Shown one piece after another: positions 14,316-15,557 of a DNA stretch of 15,557 bases (position 1 is the first letter of the stretch; the number at the start of each line of letters is the position of its first letter). This stretch comes from Deltaproteobacteria bacterium. GTDB lineage: Bacteria; Desulfobacterota; DSM-4660; Desulfatiglandales; B25-G16. The stretch is from positions 1-15,557 of the forward strand of contig QMLW01000005.1 in assembly GCA_003646935.1 (NCBI GenBank), in the 5' to 3' direction. Below the pieces are notes generated by a model, which saw only the letters and a program-made list of their open reading frames with translations, was not told where the DNA came from and did not search any database. A program made the position numbers and the translations under genes.

Positions 14316-14561
14316 ATGAGTTTTTATTATGTCTACATTTTGGAATCCGAGTCTGATCCGAAACATTATTACACGGGTTTCACGGAAAACCTTGATTCAC
14401 GTCTGAAATCGCACAATTCCGGTCAAGTGCAACATACCCAAAAATTCAAACCTTGGCGCATAAAAACAGCCATTGCTTTCACTGATCAGAAAAAGGCATT
14501 GGATTTTGAGGCCTATTTAAAGAGCCCATCCGGCCGAGCCTTTGCAAAAAAGCGGCTCTGA
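14316..14561 (+). CDS. Small GIY-YIG nuclease domain protein (UPF0213/UvrC-N-like)
   Basis: An 81-residue stand-alone GIY-YIG domain. YYVYILES (residues 4-11) stands for the GIY strand and YYTGFTENLDSRLKSH (18-33) for the YIG strand plus helix, with the conserved Arg29 and His33. Glu65 in DFEAYLKS is the expected metal-binding Glu. All catalytic positions appear filled, so a DNA nuclease activity is plausible; the biological role of this small family is poorly known. It is often found in accessory DNA and beside short palindromic repeats. Here the 26-bp repeat ends at its ATG and a hairpin with TTTT lies about 100 bp after its stop. Length is normal for the stand-alone type. Confidence 0.88.
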   Translation: MSFYYVYILESESDPKHYYTGFTENLDSRLKSHNSGQVQHTQKFKPWRIKTAIAFTDQKKALDFEAYLKSPSGRAFAKKRL

Positions 14562-14667
14562 TTTTCAGGACTCGCCATCACCCGGTTTTCAGAAAATCCC
14601 GGCAGTTTTTCTCACCCTTTCACTCCTTTTTATCCTATTTTTCAGGTTCCACATTATCTGCTTACCT

Positions 14668-14695
14668 CGCCGAAGCCTCTGCGCAGGCGGGTTTT
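14668..14695 (+). terminator. Hairpin with T-run after the GIY-YIG gene
   Basis: CGCC (14668-14671) pairs with GGCG (14686-14689), or alternatively GCCT (14675-14678) with AGGC (14685-14688), followed by GTTTTCT. It works as a weak intrinsic terminator. Its composition (GCCGAAGCCTCTGCGCAGGCGG) also recalls short palindromes seen beside GIY-YIG genes elsewhere. Confidence 0.4.
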
Positions 14696-14740
14696 CTGTC
14701 CCATACCTATCCGCCGTCGTCCTGTGGACTTTGGCGTGAC

Positions 14741-14841
14741 AAGCCGGAGAAAGAGAGAAAGTGTCGGAGACAATTTGTGTGCTCGTTACGTTTTCTCCGG
14801 TTTGGCGCTTGCTGAGAGCTACTCACCGGAAGTGCCGGTGA
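14741..14841. repeat. Nested inverted repeats in the non-coding interval
   Basis: AAGCCGGAGAAA (14741-14752) is complementary to TTTCTCCGGTTT (14792-14803) at 11 of 12 positions, the other being a G-T pair. TCACCGG-aagtg-CCGGTGA (14823-14841) follows as a perfect hairpin. Together they suggest a structured RNA or an element end. Confidence 0.55.
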
Positions 14842-14869
14842 ACTGTTGGAAATCTCTCCGTCTTTTATC

Positions 14870-14897
14870 TTGCACGTGACATGGCACCTGTTATATT
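14870..14897 (+). promoter_or_regulatory. Candidate promoter for the XRE-hsdM operon
   Basis: TTGCAC (14870-14875), a 16-base spacer and TATATT (14892-14897), with TG one base before the -10 (extended -10). The leader to the XRE start would be about 108 nt. Confidence 0.45.
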
Positions 14898-15012
14898 GTA
14901 TTTTCGTATTTCAGCGTAAGCGGATTGTATGTGGTCGGCTTGCCATGGGCAAACACTTTCTTGCCGATAAAGCGGAAACGGCCGCGCAAAAACACGGCAA
15001 AAGGATATTGAA

Positions 15013-15243
15013 ATGGCCAACAGTCCAGAAACATTCCCGGAACTGGTGAGGGAAGTTCGCAGACAACTGGGGATCAGCCAGGAAGAGCTGGCCCACGAGC
15101 TTGGGGTGAGCTTTGCCACCATCAACCGTTGGGAAAACGGCAAGACCACGCCGTTCAAGCTTGCCCGGGCGCAGTTTGACGCCTTTTGCAAGAAGATGAT
15201 GGCAGCCAAAAAGCTTCATTTACCTGAAAGGATCGAGGGATAA
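15013..15243 (+). CDS. XRE-family helix-turn-helix regulator, restriction-modification associated
   Basis: A 76-residue single-domain DNA-binding protein. The helix-turn-helix is ISQEELAHELGVSFATINRW (about residues 20-39), followed by ENGKTTP, the classic XRE ending. AAGGATATTGAA places a Shine-Dalgarno 8 bases before the ATG at 15013. The stop is 3 bp before hsdM, so it is the first gene of the restriction-modification operon and probably controls its expression, as C proteins do. That role is inferred from position. Confidence 0.9.
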   Translation: MANSPETFPELVREVRRQLGISQEELAHELGVSFATINRWENGKTTPFKLARAQFDAFCKKMMAAKKLHLPERIEG

Positions 15244-15246
15244 CTC

Positions 15247-15557
15247 ATGACCCACCTTGAACACATTGAAGCGATTGAAAAGCGGCTATGGAACGCAGCG
15301 GACACATTGCGGGCGAACTCCAACTACGCCAGCAACGAGTACTTCCTACCCGTGATGGGCCTGATCTTTCTGCGGCACGCCTACAGCCGTTTCCTTGCTG
15401 TCAAAGATGACATCGAAGCAAACCTGCCAAAGCGCGGCGGCAAGACGCGGGCGCTCACCAAGGAAGATTTTTCTCAGAAGAGCGCCATTTTTCTTCAGCC
15501 CAAAGCTCAGTTCGATCATCTCGTCTCGTTGCCGGACAAAGAAGATCGGGCTAAGGC
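15247..15557 (+). CDS. hsdM: Type I restriction-modification system DNA methyltransferase subunit HsdM (N-terminal part, runs off window)
   Basis: The first 103 codons of HsdM, the SAM-dependent N6-adenine methyltransferase subunit of a type I restriction-modification complex. The N-terminal helical domain reads IEKRLWNAADTLRANSNYAS, then NEYFLPVMGLIFLRHAYSRF, a highly typical HsdM_N sequence. Catalytic motifs (the NPPF region) lie beyond the window. A GAGGGATAA element precedes the ATG by a few bases, overlapping the end of the XRE gene, which points to coupled translation. hsdS and hsdR are expected downstream but are not seen. Confidence 0.93.
   Translation, partial: MTHLEHIEAIEKRLWNAADTLRANSNYASNEYFLPVMGLIFLRHAYSRFLAVKDDIEANLPKRGGKTRALTKEDFSQKSAIFLQPKAQFDHLVSLPDKEDRAK

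Larger units (their letters stand above)
14562..15012. other. 451-bp interval without a recognisable gene, rich in inverted repeats
   Basis: Open frames here (for example 14542-14739 and 14846-15049) have no family resemblance and overlap real genes. The interval begins with a pyrimidine-rich stretch (about 14600-14646). It then carries a hairpin with T-run (14668-14695), a 12-bp near-perfect long-range stem (14741-14752 with 14792-14803) and a 7-bp perfect hairpin (14823-14841). A candidate promoter for the XRE gene lies near 14870-14897. Confidence 0.6.

Noticed and set aside
14542..14739. 65-codon + strand frame with a hydrophobic centre
   Set aside because: Begins inside the GIY-YIG gene, has no ribosome binding site and gets its hydrophobicity from a pyrimidine-rich stretch; no family resemblance.
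14846..15049. 67-codon + strand frame before the XRE gene
   Set aside because: Overlaps the well-supported XRE start and its ribosome binding site in another frame; no recognisable motif.

Overview
The window is bacterial chromosome, dense in genes and mostly on the + strand. It carries a conserved translation and RNA-processing block, followed by a short accessory segment. The order ffh, rpsP, khpA, rimM, trmD, a Methyltrn_RNA_4-type SPOUT methyltransferase, rplS, rnhB, yraN, rsmI, an HPr-enzyme I fusion, smpB and ssrA, plus the type IV pilus/type II secretion ATPase and the style of the coding sequences, suggests a Desulfobacterota (deltaproteobacterial) genome. That placement is inference from gene order; no 16S gene is present.

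Layout. 1-2140: the 3' end of a GspE/PilB ATPase gene, then recN. 2141-2743: about 600 bp with no intact gene. It holds two decayed genes: the start of what looks like a metallo-beta-lactamase-fold hydrolase, and a nitronate monooxygenase (2-nitropropane dioxygenase/FabK-like) gene reduced by a large internal deletion to its two ends. 2744-4612 (- strand): a vapBC-type toxin-antitoxin pair with a tandem 12-bp repeat over its likely promoter, then acylphosphatase and a nucleoside phosphorylase-like gene. 4613-4833: a divergent regulatory region with a near-consensus sigma70 promoter for ffh and an extended -10 promoter for the phosphorylase gene. 4834-13673: the conserved + strand run from ffh to smpB. 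It covers protein targeting, 30S and 50S maturation, tRNA and rRNA methylation, RNase HII, and a PTS phosphotransfer fusion. 13731-14084: ssrA (tmRNA), with proteolysis tag ADDYAYALAA, next to its partner smpB.

Immediately after the 3' CCA of ssrA the conserved block stops and accessory DNA begins. It holds two copies of an exact 26-bp repeat, the second ending at the start codon of a small GIY-YIG nuclease gene, then a hairpin-rich non-coding stretch, an XRE-type regulator, and the first 103 codons of a type I restriction-modification methyltransferase (hsdM) that runs off the window. tmRNA 3' ends are well-known integration sites, so this looks like the edge of a defence or mobile island, although no integrase is visible here.

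Points of most interest: the GIY-YIG/repeat unit and island edge at ssrA, the two gene remnants, the toxin-antitoxin operator repeats, the HPr-enzyme I fusion, and two unannotated small ORFs whose starts overlap the stop codons of trmD and yraN. I do not see a clearly new multi-gene system inside the window. The most likely place for one is just past its right-hand end.
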